DNA of 39,613 bases from DATCZB01 sp035513215 (GCA_035513215.1 DATKCK010000108.1:1-39613), one strand, 5' to 3'; positions 8,032 through 17,147 are shown, numbered from the stretch's first letter. Numbers and translations are program-made. Notes: a model not told the origin generated them from the sequence alone.

Positions 8032-9234
8032 TTCCGTCACCGGCGGCGCGGCCAGGGCCGGCAGGTCTTCGACGGCGGGCGCCACCATCCTGAGGCCCGA
8101 CTGGTAGGCGCGCGACGCGCCGTCGGCATCGCCGAGTGTATCGAGCAGCTCGCCGAGCAACGCGTAGGACGCGGGCTCCGGCGCGATGCCGATGCTCGTC
8201 TCGAGATAACTGCGCGCCTTGCCCCAGAGCTCGTTCGCCATGCAAAGCCTGGCCGCCGTCATGAGCAGCGCGGCATCCTCGCCATGCTCCTTGAGCCAGG
8301 ACTCGGCGCGCCGGAGCTGCTTCAGCGGATCCGCGCCCCTGACCTCGCCGAAGGCCGAAACGAGCTCCTCGTTCCAGCCACGCTTCAGCGCGGAGGCGAG
8401 CGCCTTGACGGCCTCCTCACCCTTCCCGAGCCTGTCGAGTAGCAGGGCCCGTGCACGGATGAGCTTCGCGCGCCGGCGCATGCCGATCGAGAGCGGCGAC
8501 CAGACCTCTTTGAGCGCGGCCTCGTCGAAATCGGGGTCGTGGCGCATGACCTCGAGCGCATCGGCCAGGAGCGGCGCGAGCTTGTCGGGCTCGAGCTTTG
8601 CCCGGGCGAGCCGGGGCAGCAGCTCGCGAAGTCCCCTGCGGTCACCGAGCGCAAGAAGCGTTTCGGCAAGAAGCGCGATACAGCCCAGGTGCCCGGGCTT
8701 GCGCTCCTCGATCCGGTTCAGCGTCGCGATCGCGGCACGGTGCTCGCCGGCATCGAGCTGAAGCTCCGCCCGGGTCAGCGCCACCGCGACCCAGGCCTTG
8801 GGCTCCGCCTCGCGCGCAAGCTCGAGCCATTCGTCACGCCGCTCGGGCGAGCCCTGCGCTTCGGCGGCCCGCGCCGCCATCAGGTAGTTGACGAGCTTCG
8901 CGTCGCTGCCTTTGAGACCGTCGGTCAGAAGGCGCTCGCCGCGCCGGAAGTCGCCCTCGGTCATGTGAATCAGTCCGCGCGTCAGTCGGCTGCCGGCTCG
9001 TCGGGCTCGCTGCCCGGCGAGCGCCTGGCCGAGCTGCCGCGGTGCGCGCCAGATCCGAAGCAAAAGCCTTACCAGGGCGTAGAGCAGCACGAGCGCAATC
9101 ACGAGGACCGGCACCGACATCTCGACGTTGTAGCCGAGGAAGCTGATCAGTACGTAGCCGCGGTCCTGGAGCAGGAAATGCGCGCCGAAAGCTCCGACGA
9201 CGAGCGCGCCAAGGGCCCAGATGGCATATCTCAT
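8014..9234 (-). CDS. hemY: HemY, TPR membrane protein of the heme locus
   Basis: This 406-aa protein is the gammaproteobacterial HemY, not the Bacillus protoporphyrinogen oxidase of the same name. It has two N-terminal TM segments (residues about 1-20 and 38-60) joined by the family motif GYVLISFLGYNVEMS. A C-terminal TPR-rich domain follows (for example RAAEAQGSPERRDEWLELA). It is thought to act in or near protoheme synthesis at the inner membrane. Its ATG shares one base with the hemX stop (TGATG), so they form an operon. Confidence 0.92.
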   Translation of the reverse strand: MRYAIWALGALVVGAFGAHFLLQDRGYVLISFLGYNVEMSVPVLVIALVLLYALVRLLLRIWRAPRQLGQALAGQRARRAGSRLTRGLIHMTEGDFRRGERLLTDGLKGSDAKLVNYLMAARAAEAQGSPERRDEWLELAREAEPKAWVAVALTRAELQLDAGEHRAAIATLNRIEERKPGHLGCIALLAETLLALGDRRGLRELLPRLARAKLEPDKLAPLLADALEVMRHDPDFDEAALKEVWSPLSIGMRRRAKLIRARALLLDRLGKGEEAVKALASALKRGWNEELVSAFGEVRGADPLKQLRRAESWLKEHGEDAALLMTAARLCMANELWGKARSYLETSIGIAPEPASYALLGELLDTLGDADGASRAYQSGLRMVAPAVEDLPALAAPPVTESADRA

Positions 9235-10376
9235 CAGTCAGCCCCGGGCGCGTTCCTGAGCAGCGTCAGCGAATCGCCGATAGCGGGCAGTGCGGGATCG
9301 AGCGCAATGCGCATCATGTCCGCGAGCAACCGCCGCGTCTCGACGATCGCGGGCGCGGAGCGCTCGAAATCGCGATTCAGAAGCGCGTCGGCCGCAACGA
9401 GGCTCGAGCGGAACGCGGCCTGGCGGCGCTCGAGCACGGCCGTGCGCGCCATCTGAAGCTCGAGCGAGAGCTGGCGGCGCGCGATCTGGCGCTCGGCTTC
9501 GGTCAGGACCGGCCCGACGGGCTCCTCGGCCCGCTCGACGCGAACGATGCTCGTGACCGCGCCGCGGGTTCTTGCCCAGAGCCGGCCGAGACCGGGCTCG
9601 ACGTCGTCGAGCGACTCCTCGGCGGCATCGAAGTTCTGCGGCGCCGCGGCCCGCATCGGCAGCTCCGGCGCGCGCGCGATCAGTGCGCCGAGATCGGCCG
9701 CGTAGCGCTCGAGATCCGGCAGAGGAACCGCCCTGAGACTTTGCAGCTCTTGCGCGATCGCATTGCGCACGTCGACGAGGTTCGGATCGCCGAGGTCCCG
9801 CACAACATCGTCGGCAAGCTCGAGCGCCGCGACGGCATTGCGAACGCGGCGGCCAACGGCGAGCTCGGTGTTGGCGAGCACGAGGTAGTACTCTGCCTGC
9901 TCCCTGAGCCAGGCGTCGCGGGCATCGATCTGCCCGCCCTGAAGCGCCTCGACGCGCCGGCCGATCGCTCGAATCTCCGCTGGCAGAGCCTCGAGATCGC
10001 CGCGAACGCCATCGACTACGGCCTCTCCGGCAGAAACCTCGTCGCGCAGTGTGGCGATCTCGTCCTCGAGCCGGCGCACGCTCGCGCGCGTGTCCTCGAG
10101 GCTCTCGAGCAGGAATGCGTCGTCCCCGGCGAGCTCGACATAGAACTGCCGGTACTGCCACCACAGCGCGCTCGCGATCAGAACGGCGACGATGGCAACG
10201 GCGATGGCCAGCTTCGGCACGAGCCCAGAGAGCATGCCGCGGTGCCTTCCGGTGTCGGCGTCGCCGGCAGGCGCGTCCCGGGTCGCGGACCCGGCTTCGG
10301 TTTCGACCGTCGCGGGCGGTCCGGCATCGCCGGTCGCGCCATCCTCCTGCCGATTGTTGTCTTCCTGTTCCGACAT
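9234..10376 (-). CDS. hemX: HemX-like protein of the heme operon
   Basis: This 380-aa protein matches the HemX family, often annotated as a putative uroporphyrinogen-III methyltransferase but without a methyltransferase domain. It has an acidic, low-complexity N-terminal tail (about 1-50), one TM segment (about 52-72, LAIAVAIVAVLIASALWW), and a long periplasmic coiled-coil region (SVRRLEDEIATLRDEV). The C-terminal helical domain has the family stretch DAWLREQAEYYLVLANTEL. It is followed directly by hemY. Upstream is algR, with no hemC or hemD between them, unlike the Pseudomonas arrangement. Confidence 0.92.
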   Translation of the reverse strand: MSEQEDNNRQEDGATGDAGPPATVETEAGSATRDAPAGDADTGRHRGMLSGLVPKLAIAVAIVAVLIASALWWQYRQFYVELAGDDAFLLESLEDTRASVRRLEDEIATLRDEVSAGEAVVDGVRGDLEALPAEIRAIGRRVEALQGGQIDARDAWLREQAEYYLVLANTELAVGRRVRNAVAALELADDVVRDLGDPNLVDVRNAIAQELQSLRAVPLPDLERYAADLGALIARAPELPMRAAAPQNFDAAEESLDDVEPGLGRLWARTRGAVTSIVRVERAEEPVGPVLTEAERQIARRQLSLELQMARTAVLERRQAAFRSSLVAADALLNRDFERSAPAIVETRRLLADMMRIALDPALPAIGDSLTLLRNAPGAD

Positions 10377-10422
10377 TGCCTTGTCTCGCTAGTGCGCAGT
10401 CTATCGCCTGGGGCCCCGGAAC

Positions 10423-11175
10423 TCAGCGTTTCGAGCCTAGCCGGGACTTCAGATCGGCTACCTGGCGCCGGCTCACGGCCAGCGTCGGACCCTCGCGGCG
10501 CAGCCTGACGTGATACCCGCCCGCGGCATCCTTCTCCAAAGCCTCGACTGCGTCGACCGCCACGAGCATGCTCCGGTGGATGCGCAGGAAAAGATCGGGG
10601 AACTCCTGCTCGAGCTGTTTCAGCGAGTCCTCGATCAGATGTTCGCCGCCCGTATGGTGCACAGTGACATATTTCTGATCGGCGCGAAAATAGTTGATGT
10701 CTTTCAGCGGGATCAGCCTCAGCTCGTCGCGCACGCGCACGGCGAGATGGCGGCGCCGTGCGAATCCGCGAGTCGTCAGGTTCAGGTCGCTGAGCACGAC
10801 ATCGCTCATGCGCGCCGCATGGGCCAGCGCGCTCTCGAGGCGCTCCCGGCGAACGGGCTTGAGCAGATAACCGACGGCGCGCGAATCGAAGGCCTCGAGC
10901 GCGTACTGATCGTAGGCCGTCGTGAAGATGACGGCCGGCGGCTGCTCGAGCCTGACGAGATGCCGCGCCACCTCGATGCCGCTCATGCCCGGCATGCGTA
11001 TATCGAGAAGAACGACGGACGGACGGCTTTTCTCGACGAGCGCGATGGCCTCGCTGCCCGACGCGCAGGAGCCGATGCTGGTCCAGCCGGACAGATCGTC
11101 GACGAGACGCTCTAGCCGCTCGCGCGCCGGCGCCTCGTCATCGACTATCAGCAGGCTTCTGGCCGTGCCCTGCAT
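10423..11175 (-). CDS. algR: AlgR-like LytTR response regulator
   Basis: This 250-aa response regulator has an N-terminal receiver domain (SLLIVDDEAPARERL; phosphoacceptor Asp58 in VVLLDIRMPG) and a C-terminal LytTR DNA-binding domain (INYFRADQKYVTVHH, FLRIHRSMLVAVDAV). This is the AlgR/LytR architecture. Its ATG directly follows the stop of the adjacent histidine kinase gene. In Pseudomonas AlgR controls alginate, type IV pili and virulence genes; targets here are unknown. It sits 46 bp upstream of hemX. Confidence 0.92.
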   Translation of the reverse strand: MQGTARSLLIVDDEAPARERLERLVDDLSGWTSIGSCASGSEAIALVEKSRPSVVLLDIRMPGMSGIEVARHLVRLEQPPAVIFTTAYDQYALEAFDSRAVGYLLKPVRRERLESALAHAARMSDVVLSDLNLTTRGFARRRHLAVRVRDELRLIPLKDINYFRADQKYVTVHHTGGEHLIEDSLKQLEQEFPDLFLRIHRSMLVAVDAVEALEKDAAGGYHVRLRREGPTLAVSRRQVADLKSRLGSKR

Positions 11176-12270
11176 TCAGGTCACCGGGAACCGAACCGTG
11201 ACCGCGTAGCTGTCGTCGGAACGCTCGACTTGCAGCGATCCCGCGCCCTTGAACGCGAGCTCGAGCCGCTCGCGAATATTCTCGACGGCGATTCTGTGGC
11301 CGACATGAACGTCGTCGGCGTCGGAACGGCTCGTCGGGTTGACGACGGAAATCTCGATCTCGTCGCCCGAGCGCCGGCCGCGGATCGTCACGGTCCCGCC
11401 CCCGTCCAACCGCTCGATGCCGTGATAGATCGCGTTCTCGAGCAGCGGCTGAATCGTCAGCGCCGGAATGCGCGCGCTCATCGGCAGCTCGGCTACGTCC
11501 CAGGTGACCTCGAGCCGCTCGCCGAGCCTGAGCTTCTCGATGCGCTGGTAGATCCTCGTCAGCTCGAGCTCCTCCTTCAGGCTGAGCTGCCGGCCGACGT
11601 CGTTGAGCGTGGCGCGGAAGAGATCCGCGAGGTCCTCTACGGCCTCCTCGGCACGGCCGGGGTCGCTGCGGGTCAGTGAAGCGATCGTGTTCATGCTGTT
11701 GAACAGAAAATGAGGACGGATCCGCGCCTGAAGGGCGTCGATGCGCGAGCGGGCCTCGGCTTCGACATGGAGCCGCCATTGGTGGCTCACGAAGAAGTAG
11801 CGCAGCAGCAGCGCCGTCACGATCAGCCCGATGACCATGTTCCGCAGCGCGAATGGCCAGACTTGCTCCGGAAATATCTCGAGCGCGTTGCCGCCGCCGA
11901 GCCATTGCCCGCCCACGACGAGACCGGCGGAAAGCAACAGGATGTTCGCGAGCACCAGCACGAGCACGACCGTCGTCGTCACGACGGTCGAGGCCCGTCT
12001 CAAGGGCTTCTTGAGCGCGCAAAGCACGGCCGAGCTCGTCAGGGCGAGCCACTGCATGAGCATGGAGATTCGCGCGAGCTCGGTCAGGAAGTCGAGGTTT
12101 CCGGGCCGCGCGAGACTGAAGACGACGGCGAGAAGCTCCGAAACCAGCACGACTGCGAGCACCATGCGCGGGTCGCAGAAGTTGGGGAGAAAGAAGCTTT
12201 CCGCTGATTGCGTGGTCTTGTCGTGTCGGCCGCTGTCGACGGAAGGGCTAGTCGCACCAGGCGGCGACAT
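11176..12270 (-). CDS. algZ: AlgZ/FimS-like sensor histidine kinase (LytS type)
   Basis: This 364-aa membrane kinase has four hydrophobic segments in the first half (for example VLAVVLVSELLAVVFSL) and a HisKA_7TM/His_kinase domain. Its phosphoacceptor block IRPHFLFNSMNTIASL and N-box ENAIYHGIE are of the LytS/AlgZ class, which lacks a classical dimerisation box. The C-terminal ATPase region shows GHRIAVENIRERL. I chose the ATG at 12270. The gene overlaps the upstream DUF4124 gene by 23 bp and abuts algR. Confidence 0.92.
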   Translation of the reverse strand: MSPPGATSPSVDSGRHDKTTQSAESFFLPNFCDPRMVLAVVLVSELLAVVFSLARPGNLDFLTELARISMLMQWLALTSSAVLCALKKPLRRASTVVTTTVVLVLVLANILLLSAGLVVGGQWLGGGNALEIFPEQVWPFALRNMVIGLIVTALLLRYFFVSHQWRLHVEAEARSRIDALQARIRPHFLFNSMNTIASLTRSDPGRAEEAVEDLADLFRATLNDVGRQLSLKEELELTRIYQRIEKLRLGERLEVTWDVAELPMSARIPALTIQPLLENAIYHGIERLDGGGTVTIRGRRSGDEIEISVVNPTSRSDADDVHVGHRIAVENIRERLELAFKGAGSLQVERSDDSYAVTVRFPVT

Positions 12271-12682
12271 TCGATTGCGCCCTGGCTCTGGCCGCATCGA
12301 TCTCCTCGGCCGACAGGTATTCGCGCTCGCCATCCGGGCCCTGGCGATAGAGCCGGTGCGACGTCGTGTAGCTCTCGAGCATTTGCCGTGAGTACTCGCA
12401 GTTGCGCCCGCGGTCGGCGGCGAGTTCCTCAGGCGTAGGCTCGCGCGGGACTTCGGCGAAAACCGTCGAATCCTCGTCCGCTTCCGCATCCTCGTCTTCG
12501 CCGGCCGGCGCCGCCTCGGCGGCGGGCGCGAATGCGGGGGCGGCGCTGACGGTGATCCGTTCGGCATCGCTGCTCGGACGGTCGCTGTACACGACCTGGC
12601 CGTTCTCGTCGACGGAGCGATAGATATCGGCCGTCGCGCCGAGCGGCAGAACGAGCAGAATCGACCAGACCAGTCGTTTCAA
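12248..12682 (-). CDS. DUF4124 domain protein, secreted
   Basis: This 144-aa protein has a signal peptide (LKRLVWSILLVLPLGATA) followed by the DUF4124 motif ADIYRSVDENGQVVYSDRP, then an acidic Ala/Glu-rich linker and a cysteine-containing C-terminus. DUF4124 proteins are small envelope proteins of unknown function. The start is a TTG at 12682, chosen because the signal peptide begins there and GAAGG lies about 9 nt upstream; no in-frame ATG fits. It overlaps algZ, so it may be co-expressed with the two-component pair. Confidence 0.82.
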   Translation of the reverse strand: MKRLVWSILLVLPLGATADIYRSVDENGQVVYSDRPSSDAERITVSAAPAFAPAAEAAPAGEDEDAEADEDSTVFAEVPREPTPEELAADRGRNCEYSRQMLESYTTSHRLYRQGPDGEREYLSAEEIDAARARAQSNVAAWCD

Positions 12683-12868
12683 GGCGGGCCCTTCATGACT
12701 ATCCACGCGGAGTCTAGCACGCGTCTGAACGCCTGCCGTGTGACCCGGGTCGCCTTTTCGGGCCGGCCGCCGGCAATTAGGTAAAACGCGCGGGAAAAAG
12801 GCCGGATTCCGATTTCGGGCCATTTCGGCGGTTAATATGTCTGCCGGGTCCGTCCGGAGACACGCAAA

Positions 12869-13129
12869 ATGAACGAGGCGCCGAAACGCCCGCCAATCGA
12901 TGAGATCGCCCGCCAACTGGCGGAGGCCGTGCCGAGGAACCTGCGCGCGATTGGCGAAGACCTGGAGAAGAACTTCCGGTCGCTGCTCGCGGCCGGATTC
13001 GAGAGGATGGATCTCGTCACGCGTGAAGAGTTCGATCTGCAATCCGCCGTCCTCGAGCGCACGCGCGAGAAGCTCGAGGCGCTCGAGCAGCGCATCGCCG
13101 AGCTCGAGGCCTCGACGCCGGCCGACTGA
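12869..13129 (+). CDS. ubiK: UbiK accessory factor of ubiquinone biosynthesis
   Basis: This 86-aa protein matches UbiK (YqiC/BMFP family), a small trimeric coiled-coil protein that binds UbiJ and membranes and supports ubiquinone synthesis. The N-terminus IDEIARQLAEAVP and the central MDLVTREEFDLQSAVLERTR are family hallmarks, with a C-terminal leucine-zipper-like coil (KLEALEQRIAELEA). A GGAGA ribosome binding site precedes the ATG. A TTAATATG sequence at about 12833-12840 is a possible -10 element. comM follows 30 bp downstream. Confidence 0.93.
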   Translation: MNEAPKRPPIDEIARQLAEAVPRNLRAIGEDLEKNFRSLLAAGFERMDLVTREEFDLQSAVLERTREKLEALEQRIAELEASTPAD

Positions 13130-13159
13130 GGCTCCGCGCCCGCCGCGGCGGCTTTCGAC

Positions 13160-14668
13160 GTGGGCCTGGCGCGGCTGATCAGCCGCGGCCAGTCGGGGCT
13201 TGACGCCTACGAGGTCAGCGTCGAGGTCCATATCGCGGGCGGGCTGCCGGGATTCGCGATCACGGGGCTCCCGGCGCCGGCCGTGCGCGAGAGCCGGGAC
13301 CGCGTGCGCGCGGCGCTCGTCAACTGCGGCTTCGACTGGCCGGCAAGCCGCGTCACGGCCCATCTCGGGCCGGCCGACATCCCGAAGGAAGGCGGGCGCT
13401 TCGATCTCGCGATTGCGCTCGGCATCGTCAAGGCCAGGGAGGCGAGGCCCTGGGAGCTCGAGGGCATCGAGTTTCTCGGCGAGCTGTCGCTCGGCGGCGC
13501 CTTGCGCCCGATCACGGGCGTCGTGCCGGCGGCCCTCGCCGCAGGCAGCGCTTCGCGGCCGCTCGTCGTGCCTGCGGCCAACGCGGCCGAGGCGAGTCTC
13601 GTGCCGGGAGTGCGTGTGCTGGCGGCGCATCATCTGCGCGAGGTTATCCGGTCGCTAGACGGCGATGGAGAGCTCGAGCCGGTCCAGCCGCGCGGCATTG
13701 CGCACATCCCGGTGTCGAAGCAGAGCCTCGACGACGTCAAGGGACACGCCGGCGCCAAACGCGCACTCTGCGTCGCGGCGGCTGGCGAGCACAATCTGCT
13801 GATGATCGGGCCGCCTGGCAGCGGCAAGAGCATGCTCGCGGCCCGCATGCGGACTCTGATGCCCGCGCTGACCGACGAGGAGCTCTTGAGCGTTGCCAGC
13901 ATTGCATCGGTTGCGGGCGATATCTCGGTACTCGAGAGCGGTCGCGTCAGGCCGTTCCGCGCCCCTCATCACACAACGCGGGCGCCGGCCCTCGTCGGCG
14001 GCGGCGCGCACCCGAGGCCCGGCGAGATCAGTCTCGCGCACCACGGCATCCTGTTCCTCGACGAGCTGCCCGAGTTCTCGAGAACGGCGCTGGAAGCGCT
14101 GCGCGAGCCGCTCGAAACGGGCCGTGTCGCGATCTCGCGGCTCGGGCGGCGCATCGATTTCCCCGCACGCTTTCAGCTTGTCGCGGCGATGAATCCGTGT
14201 CCGTGCGGCTATCTCGGCGACGGCACCGACCGCTGCCACTGCGGCGCCGCGCGCGTCAGGCAATACCGCTCGCGGATCTCGGGCCCTTTGCTCGACCGCT
14301 TCGATCTGCATATCGAAGTGCCGCAGGTTGCGTTCAACGAGCTCGCAGCGCTCGCGAGACCTTGCAGCGAAAGCCTGCGGCATGAGGTCGAATGCGCGCG
14401 CGAGCGACAGCTCGATCGCGGCACGGTCAACGCAAGGCTGTCCGAGCGCGACGTGCTCTCGGGCGTGCGCCTCGATGCGCCGGCGAGCCGCCTGCTCGCG
14501 GCAGCGCAGGATCGCTGGCGGCTCTCGACACGCAGCGTCGTCCGCCTGCTCAAGGTCGCAAAGACGCTCGCCGATCTCGCCGGTCGCGAGGAGCCCGGCA
14601 GCGACGAGCTGTCCGAGGCCCTCCAGCTTCGCCGGCTGGATCGTCCGCTCGGGAGCGATACGGTATAA
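13160..14668 (+). CDS. comM: ComM/YifB family Mg-chelatase-like AAA+ ATPase
   Basis: This 502-aa protein is the YifB/ComM helicase that promotes branch migration of incoming DNA during natural transformation. It has an N-terminal Lon-protease-like ChlI domain (GLPGFAITGLPAPAVRESRDR), Walker A GPPGSGKS, Walker B LFLDELPEF, the zinc-ribbon-like CPCGYLGDGTDRCHCG, and a C-terminal lid domain (LSTRSVVRLLKVAKTLADLAG). The start is GTG (VGLARLISRGQSG); no ATG fits the conserved N-terminus. Its stop codon lies in the TATAAT box of the next gene. Confidence 0.94.
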   Translation: MGLARLISRGQSGLDAYEVSVEVHIAGGLPGFAITGLPAPAVRESRDRVRAALVNCGFDWPASRVTAHLGPADIPKEGGRFDLAIALGIVKAREARPWELEGIEFLGELSLGGALRPITGVVPAALAAGSASRPLVVPAANAAEASLVPGVRVLAAHHLREVIRSLDGDGELEPVQPRGIAHIPVSKQSLDDVKGHAGAKRALCVAAAGEHNLLMIGPPGSGKSMLAARMRTLMPALTDEELLSVASIASVAGDISVLESGRVRPFRAPHHTTRAPALVGGGAHPRPGEISLAHHGILFLDELPEFSRTALEALREPLETGRVAISRLGRRIDFPARFQLVAAMNPCPCGYLGDGTDRCHCGAARVRQYRSRISGPLLDRFDLHIEVPQVAFNELAALARPCSESLRHEVECARERQLDRGTVNARLSERDVLSGVRLDAPASRLLAAAQDRWRLSTRSVVRLLKVAKTLADLAGREEPGSDELSEALQLRRLDRPLGSDTV

Positions 14669-14669
14669 T
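14664..14669 (+). promoter_or_regulatory. Consensus -10 box for the cytochrome gene
   Basis: A perfect TATAAT overlaps the comM stop codon (TAA at 14666-14668) and lies 28 nt before the GTG start of the cytochrome c gene. The -35 region is poor, so activity is uncertain. Confidence 0.45.
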
Positions 14670-14697
14670 CGCGCCGCCCCGGATTCAGGACCGCACC

Positions 14698-15216
14698 GTG
14701 CGCGACCACGACCAGCAATTCTTCGACACGTTCATGCTCGTCGTCGGCATTCTGATCGGTGTCTCGGTTGGGCTCTTCTTCCTCGTGCGCATGATCGCGA
14801 TCGACACGCAGGGGCAGTTCGTGCTCGACGACCCGACTGTCCAGGCCGACATCGACCGGCGAATCGAGCCCATCGGCAAGGTGGTTCTGCTCGGCTCCGA
14901 GGAGCTCGCCGCCGCTCGGGCCGCGCCCGTCGCACGGCCCGAGCCCGTCGCTGAGGTCAGAACCGGGCCGCAGGTTTACAACTCGGCCTGTATCGCCTGC
15001 CATGCGCCACCCGGTATCGGCGGCGCGCCGGTGCTCGGGGATGCCGAAGCCTGGGACGCGCGCGTGGCACAGGGCATGGACGTGCTGATCGACCACGCGA
15101 TCAACGGCTTTCAGGGCGAGACCGGCGTCATGCCGGCCAGAGCCGGGCGGCCGGATCTCTCGGACGAGGAGATCATCGCCTCGATCGAGTACATGCTCGA
15201 TCAGCTCCCCGAGTAG
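14698..15216 (+). CDS. Membrane-anchored cytochrome c5-like protein
   Basis: This 172-aa protein has one N-terminal TM anchor (about residues 10-32, FMLVVGILIGVSVGLFFLVR), a linker of about 60 residues, and a class I cytochrome c domain. The heme motif is CIACH. A likely axial methionine is in TGVMPARAGRPDLSD. The SACIACHAPPGIGGAPVLGD sequence is of the c5 family, which typically carries electrons to terminal oxidases. The start is GTG at 14698, chosen because it begins the anchor segment. Confidence 0.9.
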   Translation: MRDHDQQFFDTFMLVVGILIGVSVGLFFLVRMIAIDTQGQFVLDDPTVQADIDRRIEPIGKVVLLGSEELAAARAAPVARPEPVAEVRTGPQVYNSACIACHAPPGIGGAPVLGDAEAWDARVAQGMDVLIDHAINGFQGETGVMPARAGRPDLSDEEIIASIEYMLDQLPE

Positions 15217-15229
15217 GTTGCGCTCGAGC

Positions 15230-15252
15230 GCGGCCGGCGCGAGGCCGGCGCA
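15230..15252. terminator. Possible hairpin between convergent genes
   Basis: GCCGGC (15233-15238) and GCCGGC (15244-15249) can pair around a 5-nt loop in the 44-bp gap between the convergent cytochrome and metallo-hydrolase genes. There is no T-run, so termination is only a guess. Confidence 0.3.
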
Positions 15253-15260
15253 TGACCCGT

Positions 15261-16118
15261 TCAGCGCATCTCCGTGATCACGCCGTCGAGACCGACCTGC
15301 ATCTCCAGGCCGCCCCAGTCGAACTCCGACTGAAGCATCGCCTGAATCTCCTCGCGCGAGCGCTCCTGCGCATTCATCTCGCGGACCATGTCCTGCGTCG
15401 CCGTCAGGTATTCGATATAGCCCTCGACGTTGGCGCGATCGGTGACGCCCGAATGGCCCGGGATCACGAGGTCGAAGTCGAGATCGAGCACGCGCTCGAG
15501 CGTGCGCGTCCAGTCGCGCAGGCTGCCGCCGGCCGTGTAGTCGACGACGGCGCGATAGGGTCCGTAGAGCGCGAACAGATCGCCGGTGATGACGGTGCTC
15601 TCGGTCGGCAGATGGACGACGATGTCGCCGTCGGTGTGCCCGCGGCCGAGGTAATGCAGATCGATCGGCATGTCGTCGAGCCAGATCCGCAGCGTGTCGC
15701 GCAGCGTTATATCGGGCAGGCCGGGCTGGCCGCGCTCGGCCATGATCCTGCGCGCATTCTCGGACGCGACGATCGGCAGGCCGAGCGCCTCGAGCGGCGG
15801 GTTGCCGCCCGTATGGTCCGGATGCAGGTGCGTGTTGATGACGTACTTGACGGGCGAGTCCGTGACCTCGCTGACGAACTCGATGACGCCGGCGTGATCC
15901 TGCGCCATCTTCGTATCGACGAGAACGACGCCCTCGTCGCCGACGAGCACGGTGATGTTGCCGGCAAACTGATTACGGATCAGGTAGATGTTCTCCTTTC
16001 CCTCGACGGGCACCAGCGTGAGCTCCGGCGGCCCGAATCCGCCCTGCGCATTCGCGGTCGCCGAAACGCCGATGAGGACCGCAAGGCCTGCGGAACCGAG
16101 CACTGATCTTGCTTGCAT
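15261..16118 (-). CDS. Secreted metallo-beta-lactamase-fold hydrolase
   Basis: This 285-aa protein has a signal peptide (residues 1-25, ending TANAQ) and an MBL fold. The metal ligands are H97-L-H-P-D101-H102, the second histidine in RGHTDGD, the aspartate in ITGDLF and the histidine in VIPGHSG. The layout fits periplasmic MBL proteins of the B3/quinoprotein-relay-like group; the substrate is unknown. The ATG is 12 bp downstream of the DUF8021 stop, so they form an operon. It converges on the cytochrome gene. Confidence 0.88.
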   Translation of the reverse strand: MQARSVLGSAGLAVLIGVSATANAQGGFGPPELTLVPVEGKENIYLIRNQFAGNITVLVGDEGVVLVDTKMAQDHAGVIEFVSEVTDSPVKYVINTHLHPDHTGGNPPLEALGLPIVASENARRIMAERGQPGLPDITLRDTLRIWLDDMPIDLHYLGRGHTDGDIVVHLPTESTVITGDLFALYGPYRAVVDYTAGGSLRDWTRTLERVLDLDFDLVIPGHSGVTDRANVEGYIEYLTATQDMVREMNAQERSREEIQAMLQSEFDWGGLEMQVGLDGVITEMR

Positions 16119-16130
16119 GAAAGGCTCCCG

Positions 16131-17096
16131 TTAGCGCCAGAACGGATTCCAGCCGTTGGTCGAGCGATACGGCACGGAAACGCCCATCGCCTCCTGATCC
16201 GAAATCCGGTAGTTCTCGACCTTCTGGATGTGGACGGCCGGAAAATCGAACGGCTCGTAGTCCATCTGCCGCTCCGTGATCTCGCCGTCCGGCCCGTAGA
16301 CCTGAAACGTGTTCGTTTCGAAGGCGTGCCGGAAATGCGACAGGCTGAAGACGAGGCCGGTGACCTCGTCGGCGATCCAGACACGCTGAAGATCGATCGA
16401 CGTGATATAGGTGAAGACACGCGAGTTCATCTGATCGAAGCAGCTCTGCCGCGGCTGACCACCGAACCCGAGGCCTTCGCCGCCGGCCGTGATCATGCCG
16501 TTCTCGCGCCGCTCGCAGGCATCCGCAAACAGCGTGGCTTCGCCGTCGCTCTGTAGCAGCGCGTCGTAATAGGAAGCCGCGATGACGAGCATGAGCTCGC
16601 GCGGGATCCGGCTCTCCTCGGGCAGCTCGGTGACGAGGCTCGGGCGCGGCGCGCGCAGATTGGCGAGCGCCGCTTCGCCTACGTTGCCTGCGAGGTGCTC
16701 GGCCTCGATGATCTCGCCGTCCTCGACCTTGAGTCTGACGGCGAGCAGCCGGTGCGCGTCGCCTGCCTCGACATGCACGATGAATCCGATCTGGCGCGCG
16801 ACGGGGTCGGGCACGTAGATCCTGAACGCGTCCGACGCGGCCGTCGCCGTCTGCCAGAGCCCTTCGCCGATCTCGAGGATCTCGGTGTTCTCGGTGAACT
16901 TCACGCCGTCGGCGAACGGCGCCGCGTCGGGGTCGTCGGCAACGAGGGCCGCGATGTAGGTGTCCGCGATGTCCTTGAGGCAATCGCGATCGCAGGGACC
17001 GGGCTCCTCCCAAAGCCTTGCCTGGCCCGATGCCTGCCCGGCAATCGCAAGGCCGAACAGTAACACGGCAACGGCGGGTCGCGGCATGCTCGTCAT
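16131..17096 (-). CDS. Secreted DUF8021-type protein
   Basis: This 321-aa exported protein has a signal peptide (about residues 1-25, VAVLLFGLAIAGQASGQA). It then carries CDRDCLKDIADTYIAALVADD and TENTEILEIGEGLW, which I recognise as the DUF8021 pattern, an NTF2-like fold. A second similar half begins near ELMLVIAASYYDALL and contains a Cys pair, suggesting a duplicated domain. The function is unknown. The start has GGAG 8 nt upstream and an extended -10 box at 17133-17141. The MBL hydrolase follows after 12 bp. Confidence 0.75.
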   Translation of the reverse strand: MTSMPRPAVAVLLFGLAIAGQASGQARLWEEPGPCDRDCLKDIADTYIAALVADDPDAAPFADGVKFTENTEILEIGEGLWQTATAASDAFRIYVPDPVARQIGFIVHVEAGDAHRLLAVRLKVEDGEIIEAEHLAGNVGEAALANLRAPRPSLVTELPEESRIPRELMLVIAASYYDALLQSDGEATLFADACERRENGMITAGGEGLGFGGQPRQSCFDQMNSRVFTYITSIDLQRVWIADEVTGLVFSLSHFRHAFETNTFQVYGPDGEITERQMDYEPFDFPAVHIQKVENYRISDQEAMGVSVPYRSTNGWNPFWR

Positions 17097-17132
17097 TCGA
17101 ATTCTCCGGTCTGCGGTCTGTATCGCTGGCCT

Positions 17133-17141
17133 TTTATAGCA
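17133..17141 (-). promoter_or_regulatory. Extended -10 promoter element
   Basis: On the minus strand TGCTATAAA (17141 to 17133) matches an extended -10 box (TGnTATAAT). It lies 37-45 nt upstream of the DUF8021 gene's ATG, in the 51-bp gap after the VOC gene. It suggests a separate promoter for the DUF8021-MBL pair. Confidence 0.55.
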
Positions 17142-17147
17142 TCTCCG

